64,000 nucleotides of DNA from Pseudanabaena sp. PCC 6802 (lineage in GTDB: Bacteria > Cyanobacteriota > Cyanobacteriia > Pseudanabaenales > Pseudanabaenaceae), in assembly GCF_000332175.1 (NCBI RefSeq), contig NZ_KB235914.1, positions 875,966 to 939,965 on the forward strand. The letters run 5' to 3'. The notes beneath the pieces were generated by a model that did no database searches, was not told where the DNA came from, and saw only the letters and a program-made list of their open reading frames with translations. Below, piece by piece: positions 26,764-35,415 of this stretch (position 1 is the first letter of the stretch; every line of letters starts with the position of its first letter). The translations under genes were made by a program, and so were the position numbers.

Positions 26764-28314
26764 ATGAGTGGTAAGGTTTACATCGTCGGTGCGGGAGTGG
26801 GTGGCATTGAATATCTGACCCTGAGAGCGCAAGCCTTGCTAAGCCGCGCTGAAACAGTTATCTACGATGCGCTTGCCGATGAAGCTTTATTAGATTTGGT
26901 GCCGGAAACATGCGATCGCATATATGTGGGAAAGCGAGGTGGGAAAGCCGCTATACCGCAGCCACAAATTGACGCTCTACTCGTTCGACAATGCTTGGAT
27001 GGCAAACAGGTAGTACGCCTCAAGAGCGGCGATCCGCTAATTTTTGGGCGTGCCGTTTCCGAACTGCAAGCTCTGGTGCAAGCGCGTTGCGAGTTTGAAC
27101 TAGTTCCTGGGATCTCCAGCGCGATCGCTGCCCCCTTATTTGCTGGTATTCCCCTCACCGATGCTGAGGTTAGCTCCTGCTTTGCGGTTTTTACCGGACA
27201 CGATCTGGAAATTCTGCCCTGGGATGCACTCGCGAGCATTCCCACACTAGTAATTTTGATGGGTACGGCTAATCTCTCAGGTATAATTGCCAAATTGCAA
27301 TTCCGCAAGCCGCCAAACACTGATATTGCGGTTATTCAGTGGTGCGGGCGAACGCGGCAACAGATCTGGACGGGAACGCTATCGGATATCCACATCAAAC
27401 TGCCCGATCGATCGCTATCGCCTGCGGTAATTGCGATCGGGGCAGTGGTAAAACATCATGCCTGGATGCATTGGTATAAATTGTCAGTTACAGATATGGA
27501 TGCAAATATAGATACAGATCGAACAAAACCTGCTAAACCTCTAGATGGTAAGAGAATTCTCGTCACCAGAGCTGCTGGGCAATCGGGGCAGTTCGCTGAA
27601 TTGCTGGTAGGGCAGGGAGCGCAGGTAATCGAGATGCCAACGCTCGCAATCTTACCACCCACTAGTTGGGAGAAATTAGATGCCGCGATCGCGGCGATCG
27701 ATACCTATGACTGGCTGATTCTCACTTCTGCCAATGCGGTGGAGAGCTTCTTCCAGAGGTTGCGAGATCGCGGTCGAGATGTCCGCGCCCTAGCCCAACT
27801 CAAAATCGCGGTGGTAGGTCGCAAAACCGCCGATTTACTCGCGAAATATAATATTATTCCCGATTTAATTCCACCAGATTTCATCGCCGATGCTCTCGTG
27901 GAGAATTTCCCGCCAGCTAAAGACCTGAAGATTCTCTTCCCGCGCGTGCAGTCTGGTGGCAGAGAGGTACTGGTCGATCGACTCGCGCAGCAAGGTGCGA
28001 TTGTAGATGCGGTTCCCGCCTACGAATCGGGTTGCCCGGAACAAATCGATCCTGTGGCATTAGAAGCCATCCAAGCGCAGCAAATAGATGTTATTACTTT
28101 TGCTAGTTCTAAAACTGTTAAACACTTCCATCAATTACTTTCGGGCGCGATCGCACCCGAGATTTGGCAAACCTGGATCGCAAATGTAAAGATTGCCTCC
28201 ATTGGACCTCAAACTTCGGCAACCTGCATCGAACTTTTGGGAAGAGTAGATATTGAAGCAGGAGAGTATACATTGGAAGGATTGACTGAGGCGATCTCTA
28301 ACCACAGCTTATGA
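26764..28314 (+). CDS. cobA-hemD: Fused uroporphyrinogen-III C-methyltransferase / uroporphyrinogen-III synthase
   Basis: A 516-residue bifunctional tetrapyrrole enzyme. Residues 1-240 are the SAM-dependent methyltransferase (CobA/SUMT) with VGAGVGGIEYLTLRA, YDALADEALL, RLKSGDPLIFGR and VPGISSAIAAP; it makes precorrin-2 for siroheme and B12. Residues about 258-516 are uroporphyrinogen-III synthase (HemD), with ILVTRAAGQSGQFAELL, DWLILTSANAVE and ASIGPQTSATC. The fusion is known in bacteria, so one polypeptide both makes uroporphyrinogen III and commits part of it to the corrinoid/siroheme branch. That branch supplies the cobalamin needed by BchE elsewhere in this window. Its start shows no strong ribosome-binding site. 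Confidence 0.93.
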   Translation: MSGKVYIVGAGVGGIEYLTLRAQALLSRAETVIYDALADEALLDLVPETCDRIYVGKRGGKAAIPQPQIDALLVRQCLDGKQVVRLKSGDPLIFGRAVSELQALVQARCEFELVPGISSAIAAPLFAGIPLTDAEVSSCFAVFTGHDLEILPWDALASIPTLVILMGTANLSGIIAKLQFRKPPNTDIAVIQWCGRTRQQIWTGTLSDIHIKLPDRSLSPAVIAIGAVVKHHAWMHWYKLSVTDMDANIDTDRTKPAKPLDGKRILVTRAAGQSGQFAELLVGQGAQVIEMPTLAILPPTSWEKLDAAIAAIDTYDWLILTSANAVESFFQRLRDRGRDVRALAQLKIAVVGRKTADLLAKYNIIPDLIPPDFIADALVENFPPAKDLKILFPRVQSGGREVLVDRLAQQGAIVDAVPAYESGCPEQIDPVALEAIQAQQIDVITFASSKTVKHFHQLLSGAIAPEIWQTWIANVKIASIGPQTSATCIELLGRVDIEAGEYTLEGLTEAISNHSL

Positions 28315-28326
28315 ATCGCTATAAGA

Positions 28327-28989
28327 CTAATTCTGGTTTGAGCGATCGCTGACAATCAAACTCACAAGACTATTAACGATTCGCTCGGACTCTAAGGGAA
28401 TGCTTTCTTTGCCATACAAAATCTCTTGTGCCAACACGTAGGAAACGAGAGAGCCGAGGAAAATTTGGGCGATGGCTTCTGAGTCTGTAAAGTTTAGTTC
28501 GGGATGTGCGTCAAAATATCGGCAGAGCAGTTCGCGTCCGCGCTCGATCACGGTTTGGGTGTAGAGTTTGGCGAATTCTGGAAAGCGTTTTGATTCGGAA
28601 ATGATGATTCGCAGGAGCGAAAGATACTCCGGATCGGATTTTAAGGTCAAAAATGTTTCTGCTACCTGACGCAGAACGATCGCTGGCTCTCCGTTCAGTT
28701 TCTCATCATTGCAAAAAAAAGGACGGAAACGGTTAATGGTCACTCGCTCCATCAAGGCTTTAAATAAGCCTTCCTTATCGCCAAAATGACTGTAAATTGT
28801 CTGTTTGGAGACTCCTGCCACTGCCGCCACCCGATCCATACTGGTTTCGGCATAGCCGATCTCTAGGAAAACTTGCATTGCCCCGCGCAGAATTTGCTCC
28901 TGCTTTTGGTGGGGTATGGCGATGGGTCTTTCTAAATCGAAATTTCCTAGAGGTGGCTCCAGAGAATTTAAGGGAGAGGCGTTCAGCAT
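28327..28989 (-). CDS. TetR-family repressor
   Basis: A 220-residue TetR/AcrR regulator. The N-terminal HTH is canonical: FLEIGYAETSMDRVAAVAGVSKQTIYSHFGDKEGLF, seen here as MDRVAAVAGVSKQTIYSHF. The C-terminal domain (TetR_C-type, with SLVSYVLAQEILYG) would bind an effector. It is divergent from the HlyD/ABC efflux operon with a 100-base intergenic region that holds a clear palindrome. It corresponds in position to E. coli CecR (YbiH), which controls the homologous ybhGFSR operon. The inducer is unknown. Confidence 0.9.
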   Translation of the reverse strand: MLNASPLNSLEPPLGNFDLERPIAIPHQKQEQILRGAMQVFLEIGYAETSMDRVAAVAGVSKQTIYSHFGDKEGLFKALMERVTINRFRPFFCNDEKLNGEPAIVLRQVAETFLTLKSDPEYLSLLRIIISESKRFPEFAKLYTQTVIERGRELLCRYFDAHPELNFTDSEAIAQIFLGSLVSYVLAQEILYGKESIPLESERIVNSLVSLIVSDRSNQN

Positions 28990-29024
28990 GGCAGGTGGGT
29001 AAACAATTTTTAATCTTTACACGT

Positions 29025-29059
29025 TTGCAATTTTATCATACTAGACTGTATAGTATGAT
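29025..29059 (+). promoter_or_regulatory. Efflux-operon promoter with overlapping TetR-type operator
   Basis: A -35-like TTGCAA (29025-29030), 18 bases, then a -10-like TATAGT (29049-29054). The palindrome ATCATACT-N9-AGTATGAT (29035-29059) has perfect 8-bp arms and overlaps both the spacer and the -10 box. Its position between the divergent repressor and operon makes it the likely operator for autoregulated repression. Element calls are from sequence; binding is inferred. Confidence 0.65.
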
Positions 29060-29089
29060 TCGTATAAAATTCTGTCACCGGATCTAGTC

Positions 29090-30334
29090 ATGTCCCTCGA
29101 TACTATGTCACCTGGTCCTTTGGAAACAGCAACTAAGCCAGCGCCTTCTCCCGATCTGGATTCAGGATTGGAGATCCCCTCCCAGCGCAAGTCACCACCT
29201 CGATTGCTCATCCCTCTGGGGATTCTAGCGATCGCTGGCGCAGGATTTGCCGCCTGGTCTTTGTTAAAGCCGCCCGCAGATCGTGGGTTGCATGCGAGCG
29301 GGCGGCTCGAAGGTTATGAAACCGATGTCGCAGCCAAGACGGGGGGACGGATTAGTTTTATTGCGGTACGGGAAGGGGATAAGGTCAAGCAGGGACAGGT
29401 ATTGGTTCGCATTGATGATTCGGAGGTACAGGCGCAACTCAGGGGCGCAAAAGCCCAGGTTGCTTCCGCTCAGGATTCAGTCCAGCAAGTGTTCTGGCAA
29501 ATTAATACGATTGAAAATCAAATACGGGCTTCTCAGCTTAATGTCAGTCAATCTCAACAAGACGCGCAAGGACGATCTTTGCAGGCTCAGGCCAATGTGG
29601 CAGCTACCGAAGCTCAATTGCAGCAGTCCCTAGCGCAGCTCAAGCTGGCAAAACAAGACCGCGATCGCTACGCCCAATTAGTCAAAGAAGGAGCCGTTAC
29701 CAGCCAGAGGTTCGACCAGGCGCAGACGACCTATGAATCGGCCCTAGCCACCGTTGCAGCCAATCAGAAACAGGTGAATGCTGCCAAGGGAGCGCTAACT
29801 CTGGCAGAATCGTCGCAGTACAATCCCTCGATTCAAAGCGCGCAATTGGATGCTTTGCTCAGCCAGCAAAAGCAGGTCAACGCCCAACTAAAAGCTGCTC
29901 AGTCCAACGTCAAAAATGCCCTGGCTAACCAACAGCTAATCGAGGCTCAAATTGCTTACCTGACGATCGCCAGTCCCATTGATGGTGTGGTGACTGCCCG
30001 TACCCGCGAGCCGGGAGCAGTCGTTACCAACGGACAAACGGTATTGACCCTGGTCGATCTCAATTCAGTTTATTTGCGCGCCTACGTTCCGCAAGGGGAT
30101 ATCGGTCGCGTTCGCGTTGGACAGACCGCGCGGGTATTTCTCGACTCCGATCCACAGCGTCCCCTGGCGGCTAAAGTGGCAGCGATCGATGCAGAAGCTT
30201 CATTCACGCCTGAAAACATCTATTTCCAAAAGGATCGCGTCAAACAGGTGTTTGGCATCAAAATTACAATCGACAATCCAGGTGGATTTGCCAAGCCCGG
30301 AATGCCTGCAGATGCGGAGATTCAGTTGAATTGA
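29090..30334 (+). CDS. HlyD-family membrane fusion protein (YbhG-like)
   Basis: A 414-residue periplasmic adaptor. One N-terminal membrane segment (LLIPLGILAIAGAGFAAWSLL, residues about 39-58, here cited as LGILAIAGAGFAAWSLL) is followed by the barrel-sandwich hybrid half (GRISFIAVREGDKVKQGQVL), a long Gln/Ala-rich coiled coil (about 120-275) and the second half with ASPIDGVVTAR and the beta-barrel. It should bridge the ABC-2 exporter to an outer-membrane channel such as TolC. The first gene of the operon; 54 bases separate it from the ATPase gene. Substrate unknown. Confidence 0.93.
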   Translation: MSLDTMSPGPLETATKPAPSPDLDSGLEIPSQRKSPPRLLIPLGILAIAGAGFAAWSLLKPPADRGLHASGRLEGYETDVAAKTGGRISFIAVREGDKVKQGQVLVRIDDSEVQAQLRGAKAQVASAQDSVQQVFWQINTIENQIRASQLNVSQSQQDAQGRSLQAQANVAATEAQLQQSLAQLKLAKQDRDRYAQLVKEGAVTSQRFDQAQTTYESALATVAANQKQVNAAKGALTLAESSQYNPSIQSAQLDALLSQQKQVNAQLKAAQSNVKNALANQQLIEAQIAYLTIASPIDGVVTARTREPGAVVTNGQTVLTLVDLNSVYLRAYVPQGDIGRVRVGQTARVFLDSDPQRPLAAKVAAIDAEASFTPENIYFQKDRVKQVFGIKITIDNPGGFAKPGMPADAEIQLN

Positions 30335-30388
30335 TAACGATCGGAGATTTACGGATCGAACTACAGGTAGGAGAAGGAAGAAGCTCCC

Positions 30389-32380
30389 ATGGCGATTTCT
30401 CAATTCAATCCCCCATCAGGTAGTTCAAGTCAGTTGGACTATGCCAGCGATCGCCCCGACATCATCCAGGTGCAAGGGTTGTACAAGCGCTATGGCAAAT
30501 TTACCGCCGTTAAGGGTATCGATTTCTCCGTTGCTCCTGGAGAAGTGTTTGGCTTGATCGGCCCCGACGGGGCTGGCAAGACGACGACGTTCCACATTCT
30601 GGGCGGTATTATGGAGTCCAGTCATGGAACGGTGCGGGTGCTGGGCAAGCTACCTCGGGTTGCCCGTTTGGATATCGGTTATCTCACGCAACAGTTTTCC
30701 CTCTATCTCGATCTCAGTATCGACCAGAATCTGCGCTACATTGCCGGACTGCGCAAGGTTCCCGATCGCCTCTTTGCCGAACGTCGGGCTAAATACCTGC
30801 GGTTGATGAATTTGGTGGAATTTGGCGATCGCCTCGCCGGGCAGCTTTCGGGGGGAATGAAACAAAAGCTGGCGCTGTGCTGTTCTCTGATGTATAAACC
30901 AGAGGTGTTGTTGCTGGACGAACCCACCACCGGAGTCGATCCGGTTTCGCGGCGGGAGTTTTGGGACGTGCTGGCCGCTCTTGCCAGTGAAGGAGTCACG
31001 ATTGTGGTGGCAACACCTTATCTGGACGAGGCCGAGCGCTGCAATCGGGTTGCCCTGATGTATGGCGGACAGATTCAGCAAATCGGCACCCCCGCAGAAC
31101 TAAAAGCCAGCCTGGGGTTGCATCGTTTAGAAGTGCGGCTCGGTCGATTAGAACAGGCCGAGCAGGTATTGCAACAATCCTCTGTTGCTGCTGGAAATAG
31201 AGATTCTCAGATTGTTGACGTGCAAACCTTTGGCGATCGCCTGGACGTACTCGTGAGAGACGATCGCATTGGGGAGAAAGAGGTTTGCGATCTGCTCGAT
31301 CGTCACAATTTAATGCTTGACGGTATCGATCCTTCCCAACCGACTCTAGAGAACGTGTTTGTAACGCGCCTGCGCCAGCAAGGTTCCGAACCTCCCTTTA
31401 TCCCATTTCCGCGATCGCGTAGAGATAGATTCCAGCCAGATGCTTCTAACCGACCCGCGATTTATGCCAGGCGACTCAACCGGGTATTTGGCACTTTCCA
31501 GGCAGTCAAAAACGTGAATGTGGAAGTGCATTATGGCGAAATTTTTGGTCTGTTGGGAGCCAATGGTGCTGGGAAAACCACAACGATCAAAATGCTTTGC
31601 GGCTTACTGGAAGCCAGTTCTGGAGAAATCTCTCTTGGCGGTGAAACGGGCAATCTGCGCAGTCAGGATTTGCGGCGACGGCTCGGTTATATGAGCCAGA
31701 AATTTACCCTCTATGACGACTTGACCATCCTGCAAAATCTGGAATTTTATGCAGGTGTCTATGGCATTCCCAAACGCTGGCGATCGGAAAAGATCGAGTG
31801 GGTAATTGCTACCTGCGGCCTGGAAGGACAAGAGACTCTGATTACCGGCCAGTTGCCCGGCGGCTGGAAACAGCGCGTTGCGTTTGGGGCTTCGGTGATG
31901 CACGAACCAGAGATTCTATTTTTAGACGAACCCACCTCAGGCGTAGACCCCTTAGCCAGACGGCAGTTTTGGAAACTGATTAATGAATTCGCCCGTCAGG
32001 GTACCGCGATTCTGGTCACTACCCACTATCTGGAGGAAGCCGAACAATGCAATCGCATGTGTTTTATGGTTGCGGGCGAAACAGTCCTGGAAGGGTCGCC
32101 CCGTCAAATTAAAGCTGCCCAACCCGGTCGCTTGATCGAAGTCGTTCCCGATCGCAACCAGGCGGCCTCCGACCTGCTGAAGCAAGCTTTGGAACCCTGG
32201 CGAGTTTCCATCTTTGCCGATCGCCTGCACGTAGTCGTTGACGATCCGCAGACCGATATCCCTAAGCTGCACGATTTGTTGGAACCTGTGGGGATTGCCA
32301 TCCAGTCCCTGCGACCGATTCCATATTCCCTGGAAGATGCATTTATCGGTACGGTGCAGCGCGCCCAGACGCAACTTTGA
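30389..32380 (+). CDS. Tandem ABC ATPase (YbhF-like)
   Basis: A 663-residue protein with two nucleotide-binding domains. Domain 1 has Walker A GPDGAGKTTT (residues 58-67), signature LSGGMKQ and Walker B VLLLDEPTTGVD. Domain 2 (from about 350) has Walker A GANGAGKTTT and Walker B ILFLDEPTSGVD, but its signature reads LPGGWKQ rather than LSGGxxQ, which may make that ATP site weaker. Domain 2 resembles the second half of YbhF. It powers the two ABC-2 permeases encoded immediately downstream. The start has a GGAAG ribosome-binding site. Confidence 0.94.
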   Translation: MAISQFNPPSGSSSQLDYASDRPDIIQVQGLYKRYGKFTAVKGIDFSVAPGEVFGLIGPDGAGKTTTFHILGGIMESSHGTVRVLGKLPRVARLDIGYLTQQFSLYLDLSIDQNLRYIAGLRKVPDRLFAERRAKYLRLMNLVEFGDRLAGQLSGGMKQKLALCCSLMYKPEVLLLDEPTTGVDPVSRREFWDVLAALASEGVTIVVATPYLDEAERCNRVALMYGGQIQQIGTPAELKASLGLHRLEVRLGRLEQAEQVLQQSSVAAGNRDSQIVDVQTFGDRLDVLVRDDRIGEKEVCDLLDRHNLMLDGIDPSQPTLENVFVTRLRQQGSEPPFIPFPRSRRDRFQPDASNRPAIYARRLNRVFGTFQAVKNVNVEVHYGEIFGLLGANGAGKTTTIKMLCGLLEASSGEISLGGETGNLRSQDLRRRLGYMSQKFTLYDDLTILQNLEFYAGVYGIPKRWRSEKIEWVIATCGLEGQETLITGQLPGGWKQRVAFGASVMHEPEILFLDEPTSGVDPLARRQFWKLINEFARQGTAILVTTHYLEEAEQCNRMCFMVAGETVLEGSPRQIKAAQPGRLIEVVPDRNQAASDLLKQALEPWRVSIFADRLHVVVDDPQTDIPKLHDLLEPVGIAIQSLRPIPYSLEDAFIGTVQRAQTQL

Positions 32381-32425
32381 GAGCAATTTAGGGACAATTT
32401 AATAGCAATTTGAACGGTAAACACG

Positions 32426-32490
32426 ACAGATCGAACGGGGTGAAGGGGTTCTACCCCTTCGTGGGGGCAACGCCCCCACCCCCCATCTGT
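32426..32490. repeat. Family C hairpin element
   Basis: About 65 bp with ACAGAT and ATCTGT ends enclosing the same core as families A and B (CGGGGTGAAGGGGTTC, ACCCCTTCGTGGGGGC, GCCCCCACCCCCC). No 44-bp module. It lies in the 158-base gap between the ATPase and the first permease gene, so it is inside the transcribed operon and could stabilise or attenuate the mRNA. Confidence 0.6.
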
Positions 32491-32538
32491 AACCACAACA
32501 ATTTAAATTGGTATAAGGAGCAATTTTAAGGAGCGATC

Positions 32539-33660
32539 GTGAAACGAATTCTGGCTCAATGTATAAAGGAACTGGTGCAATTTCGGCGCGATCGCCTGAC
32601 TTTGGGATTGGCCTTTATCTTGCCCCTGCTGACCCTGTTTATCTTTGGATTTGCCATTCGTTTAGAGGCGAAAAATATTCCTCTCTACGTCCAGGATTTC
32701 GATCGCAGCAATTTAAGTCAGACCTATATCGACCGACTGTTTGCAACCAATCAGTTCGTTCCCATTCCCTGGACGGATAGCAGGGCAGAACAATCTCCAG
32801 AGCGATTCATTGACGAGGGAATTGCCAAAGCTGTGGTAATTATTCCACCCAACTTCAGTCGCAACATCAAATCCCGCAAGCCCAGCACCGTTCAAACTTT
32901 GGTGGATGGCACGGATGTCAATAATGCCCGCGTGATTAAAAATAGCATTCAAGCCACAACCAGATTCTTTCTGTCCAATGATACCGACACTGGTATCCAG
33001 ACAAATAATCTCGTCGCTGCCCACGTGCGCCTGTGGTTCAATCCAGGTCGCCAGGAGTCGTTCTACATCGTGCCAGGCGTGTATGCCGTGGTGTTGTGGA
33101 TTTTTCCCTCTTTGCTGGCGGCGATCGCCATGGTGCGCGAAAAAGAAAAAGGAACGATTTTGCAAGTTTACGCCTCCAGTCTTACTGCGGCGGAGTTAAT
33201 CCTGGGTAAAGCCCTGGCTTATCTGGTAGTTGGGCTTTGCGAAGCTCTCGTCGTCATCGGCTTGGGAAGCTTAACATTTTGGGTTGGCTTCGCGGGCGAC
33301 CCTACGCCTTTTGCGATCGGCACCACTCTCTTTCTTGCAGATGCAGTGCTGTTTGGACTGCTGCTAGGTATCCGCACCAGCAATCAAAATGCTGCCGTGC
33401 AGGGGGTCTCTTTGGTTGGCTTTATTACAGCCCTACTGCTCTCGGGATTTATCTATCCTCTCAGCAATATTCCATTTCCCCTATCCCTCGTGCCCAATAT
33501 CATCCCTGCTCGATATTACATCATCATCAGTCGAGATGCCTTTGTGCGAGGAATTGGTTGGAGCAGCGTCTGGTTTGACGAATTGATATTGATAGTTATC
33601 GGGTTGATTTTATTTAACGTTGCCCGCCACGCCCTCAGCCGAATGCAACTACCCGATTAA
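32539..33660 (+). CDS. ABC-2 type permease, first subunit (YbhS-like)
   Basis: A 373-residue integral membrane protein starting at GTG with an AAGGAG ribosome-binding site. It has an N-terminal transmembrane helix (LTLGLAFILPLLTLFIFGFAI, cited as LPLLTLFIFGFAI), a large extracytoplasmic loop, then five hydrophobic helices in the C-terminal half, including the ABC-2 signature region REKEKGTILQVYASSLTAAE. This is the layout of YbhS/YhhJ permeases. It should form a heterodimeric channel with the next gene product. Exports drugs or lipids in characterised relatives; the substrate here is unknown. Confidence 0.92.
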   Translation: MKRILAQCIKELVQFRRDRLTLGLAFILPLLTLFIFGFAIRLEAKNIPLYVQDFDRSNLSQTYIDRLFATNQFVPIPWTDSRAEQSPERFIDEGIAKAVVIIPPNFSRNIKSRKPSTVQTLVDGTDVNNARVIKNSIQATTRFFLSNDTDTGIQTNNLVAAHVRLWFNPGRQESFYIVPGVYAVVLWIFPSLLAAIAMVREKEKGTILQVYASSLTAAELILGKALAYLVVGLCEALVVIGLGSLTFWVGFAGDPTPFAIGTTLFLADAVLFGLLLGIRTSNQNAAVQGVSLVGFITALLLSGFIYPLSNIPFPLSLVPNIIPARYYIIISRDAFVRGIGWSSVWFDELILIVIGLILFNVARHALSRMQLPD

Positions 33661-33704
33661 CCTCCAACTCCAATCCCCAAACCCTAATCCCCAACCAACC
33701 CCCA

Positions 33705-34844
33705 ATGAAACCATTATTTATCTTCCTAATCAATTTCTTCGACAGCCGTTTCTGGGCGCTGGTACAAAAGGAGATCGGCCAAATTTTACGCAATAAGCAA
33801 CTGCTGATTTTGCTAATTGTGCCGCCGACAGTTCAACTCTTGCTGTATGGCTTTGCTCTCAATCCGGACGTTCACAACATAAAATTGGGAGTGGTGGATT
33901 ATGCTCAGGTTTCAGCCAGTCGGGAGTTGGTTTCGGCCTTAACTGAAAACAAACTGTTTGTAGTTGACACTTATCCAGCCAATGAGAAGCAACTCTCACA
34001 AATGGTGGAAACTGGTGCGATCGCGGCGGGAATGATAATTCCATCAGACTTCAACCGCAAGATTAATGCGGGAAAATCGGCGGACATCCAAATCTTTATC
34101 GATGGAGTCGATGCCAACACGGCTGGAATTGCCAATGGTTATATTTCCCAAATCGTAAATCGATATAATCGCCAACTCTCAGGTGGTCAGATAACGCCCG
34201 CCGTTACTGCTCAGGTTGTCTTTCTCTATAATCCCGGTCTGAATAGCAGTTGGTTTTTCGTGCCAGGCGTAATGGGATTGGTACTCACGCTGATCGGCAC
34301 GTTGGTCTCAGCTGTCACCGTGGTGCGAGAGAAAGATACGGGCACCCTAGAGCAGTTGTTAATGACTCCAGCCGAAGCTTGGGAAATTCTGCTGGCAAAG
34401 ATCGTGCCTCTATTTTTTCTGCTGATGGGGGATGTCATGTTGGCTCTGATCTTGGGAACGGTTGTCTTCGGGTTGCCATTCCGGGGCAGTTTTCTGCTGT
34501 TTGTAGGTCTGTCGAGCCTATATTTATTTGTCGGGATCGGCCTTGGCATTATGCTGGCGACGGTTTCCCAATCTCAGCAACAAGTGGTGCTGACGGCTTT
34601 CTTTATCAACCTACCTATGGTGCAAACTTCTGGCGCGATCGCTCCCATCGAAACCATGCCAACCTTTTTCCAAATTCTATCCCTGTTGAATCCATTACGC
34701 CATTACATCACAATCGTGCGCGGTATTTTGCTCAAAGGAGTTGGGTTGGAAGTATTGTGGATGCACGTGCTGGCACTATTAGCATTTGCCGTAGTGCTAA
34801 TGGCGATCGCCATTAGCAAATTTCGGAGCCAGTTGAGCTTATGA
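33705..34844 (+). CDS. ABC-2 type permease, second subunit (YbhR-like)
   Basis: A 379-residue paralogue of the preceding permease. It has the same layout: an N-terminal helix (QLLILLIVPPTVQLLLYGFAL, cited as IVPPTVQLLLYGFAL), an outer loop, VVREKDTGTLEQLLMTPAEAWEI before the second set of helices (quoted here in part as REKDTGTLEQLLMTP) and NPLRHYITIVRGILLKG at the end. The duplicated permease pair with a double ATPase and one HlyD adaptor matches the ybhGFSR type. It is the last gene of the TetR-controlled operon, 44 bases after the previous stop, and is followed by family A and B elements. Confidence 0.92.
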   Translation: MKPLFIFLINFFDSRFWALVQKEIGQILRNKQLLILLIVPPTVQLLLYGFALNPDVHNIKLGVVDYAQVSASRELVSALTENKLFVVDTYPANEKQLSQMVETGAIAAGMIIPSDFNRKINAGKSADIQIFIDGVDANTAGIANGYISQIVNRYNRQLSGGQITPAVTAQVVFLYNPGLNSSWFFVPGVMGLVLTLIGTLVSAVTVVREKDTGTLEQLLMTPAEAWEILLAKIVPLFFLLMGDVMLALILGTVVFGLPFRGSFLLFVGLSSLYLFVGIGLGIMLATVSQSQQQVVLTAFFINLPMVQTSGAIAPIETMPTFFQILSLLNPLRHYITIVRGILLKGVGLEVLWMHVLALLAFAVVLMAIAISKFRSQLSL

Positions 34845-34907
34845 AATTTCTTCGCTGAACGCTGACCGCCGATCGCTAACTTTCACAAATCATTTCAGAT
34901 TGCTATA

Positions 34908-35065
34908 TATAGCGGTTTTCAGATCAGAAGAGGTAGGGGGTTTGGGGGCGTTGCCCCCAAGAAGGGGAGGCAGGGCGGTCTTGGGGGTTCCCCGCTAGAG
35001 CCACTGCCGTGTGGAACCCCTTCACCCCGATCGATAAAATCCGTTCTCAATTGAAAAGCGCTATA
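34908..35065. repeat. Family A hairpin element, copy 3, with 44-bp module
   Basis: About 158 bp with ends TATAGCGGTTTTCAGATC and TTGAAAAGCGCTATA. The 44-bp module at 34968-35011 is identical to copy 1 at 318-361 except for one base in CCCGCTAG versus CCCCCTAG. It lies just downstream of the last efflux permease gene. The base after the module (GTGTGGAACCCC) differs from copy 1 (GTGTTCCACCCC), an inversion of the short loop sequence. Confidence 0.8.
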
Positions 35066-35210
35066 ACATTAGACATAAAGCGTTTAGAAGCTGATTACGT
35101 GTATTTCAGCCAGTTTCTGACATTCCGCCCGCTTTGGGACTGGAATGTCCTTTTTTAATCCTCTACCTGCCATCAGAAGGAGAACTTCGCACTGTCTAGT
35201 TGCATAAGTT

Positions 35211-35311
35211 ATAGCCGTTGACAGATCTGTTGGGACAGGGGTGTGGGGGCTGCGCCCCCACGCAGGGGTGGAACCCCTGCACCCCGTCCAAGCCCGTTGA
35301 CTATAGCTATA
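35211..35311. repeat. Family B hairpin element, copy 4 (inverted)
   Basis: About 101 bp, in reverse orientation to the other family B copies, with ATAGCCGTTGACAGATCTGT at the left and GTTGACTATAGCTATA at the right. The core hairpin loop reads GGGGTGGAACCCC and has no module, so it shows the empty site of the family. Confidence 0.75.
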
Positions 35312-35415
35312 TGTAGAAATAAAAGCTTTGCATGTATACCCCAATTTGTTAAGATTTGTATATTGGGATTTAACTGTTTTAGCTTACCTTAGTCCAGTTT
35401 TTAGTTCACTAACCT

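Larger units (their letters stand above)
34845..35415. other. Gene-free region with family A and B elements
   Basis: A gene-free stretch of 571 bases holding family A copy 3 and family B copy 4, with about 145 bases of plain sequence between them. The last ~100 bases should carry the promoter of the DUF3370 gene, but no clear -35/-10 pair is seen. No RNA gene was recognised. Confidence 0.6.
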
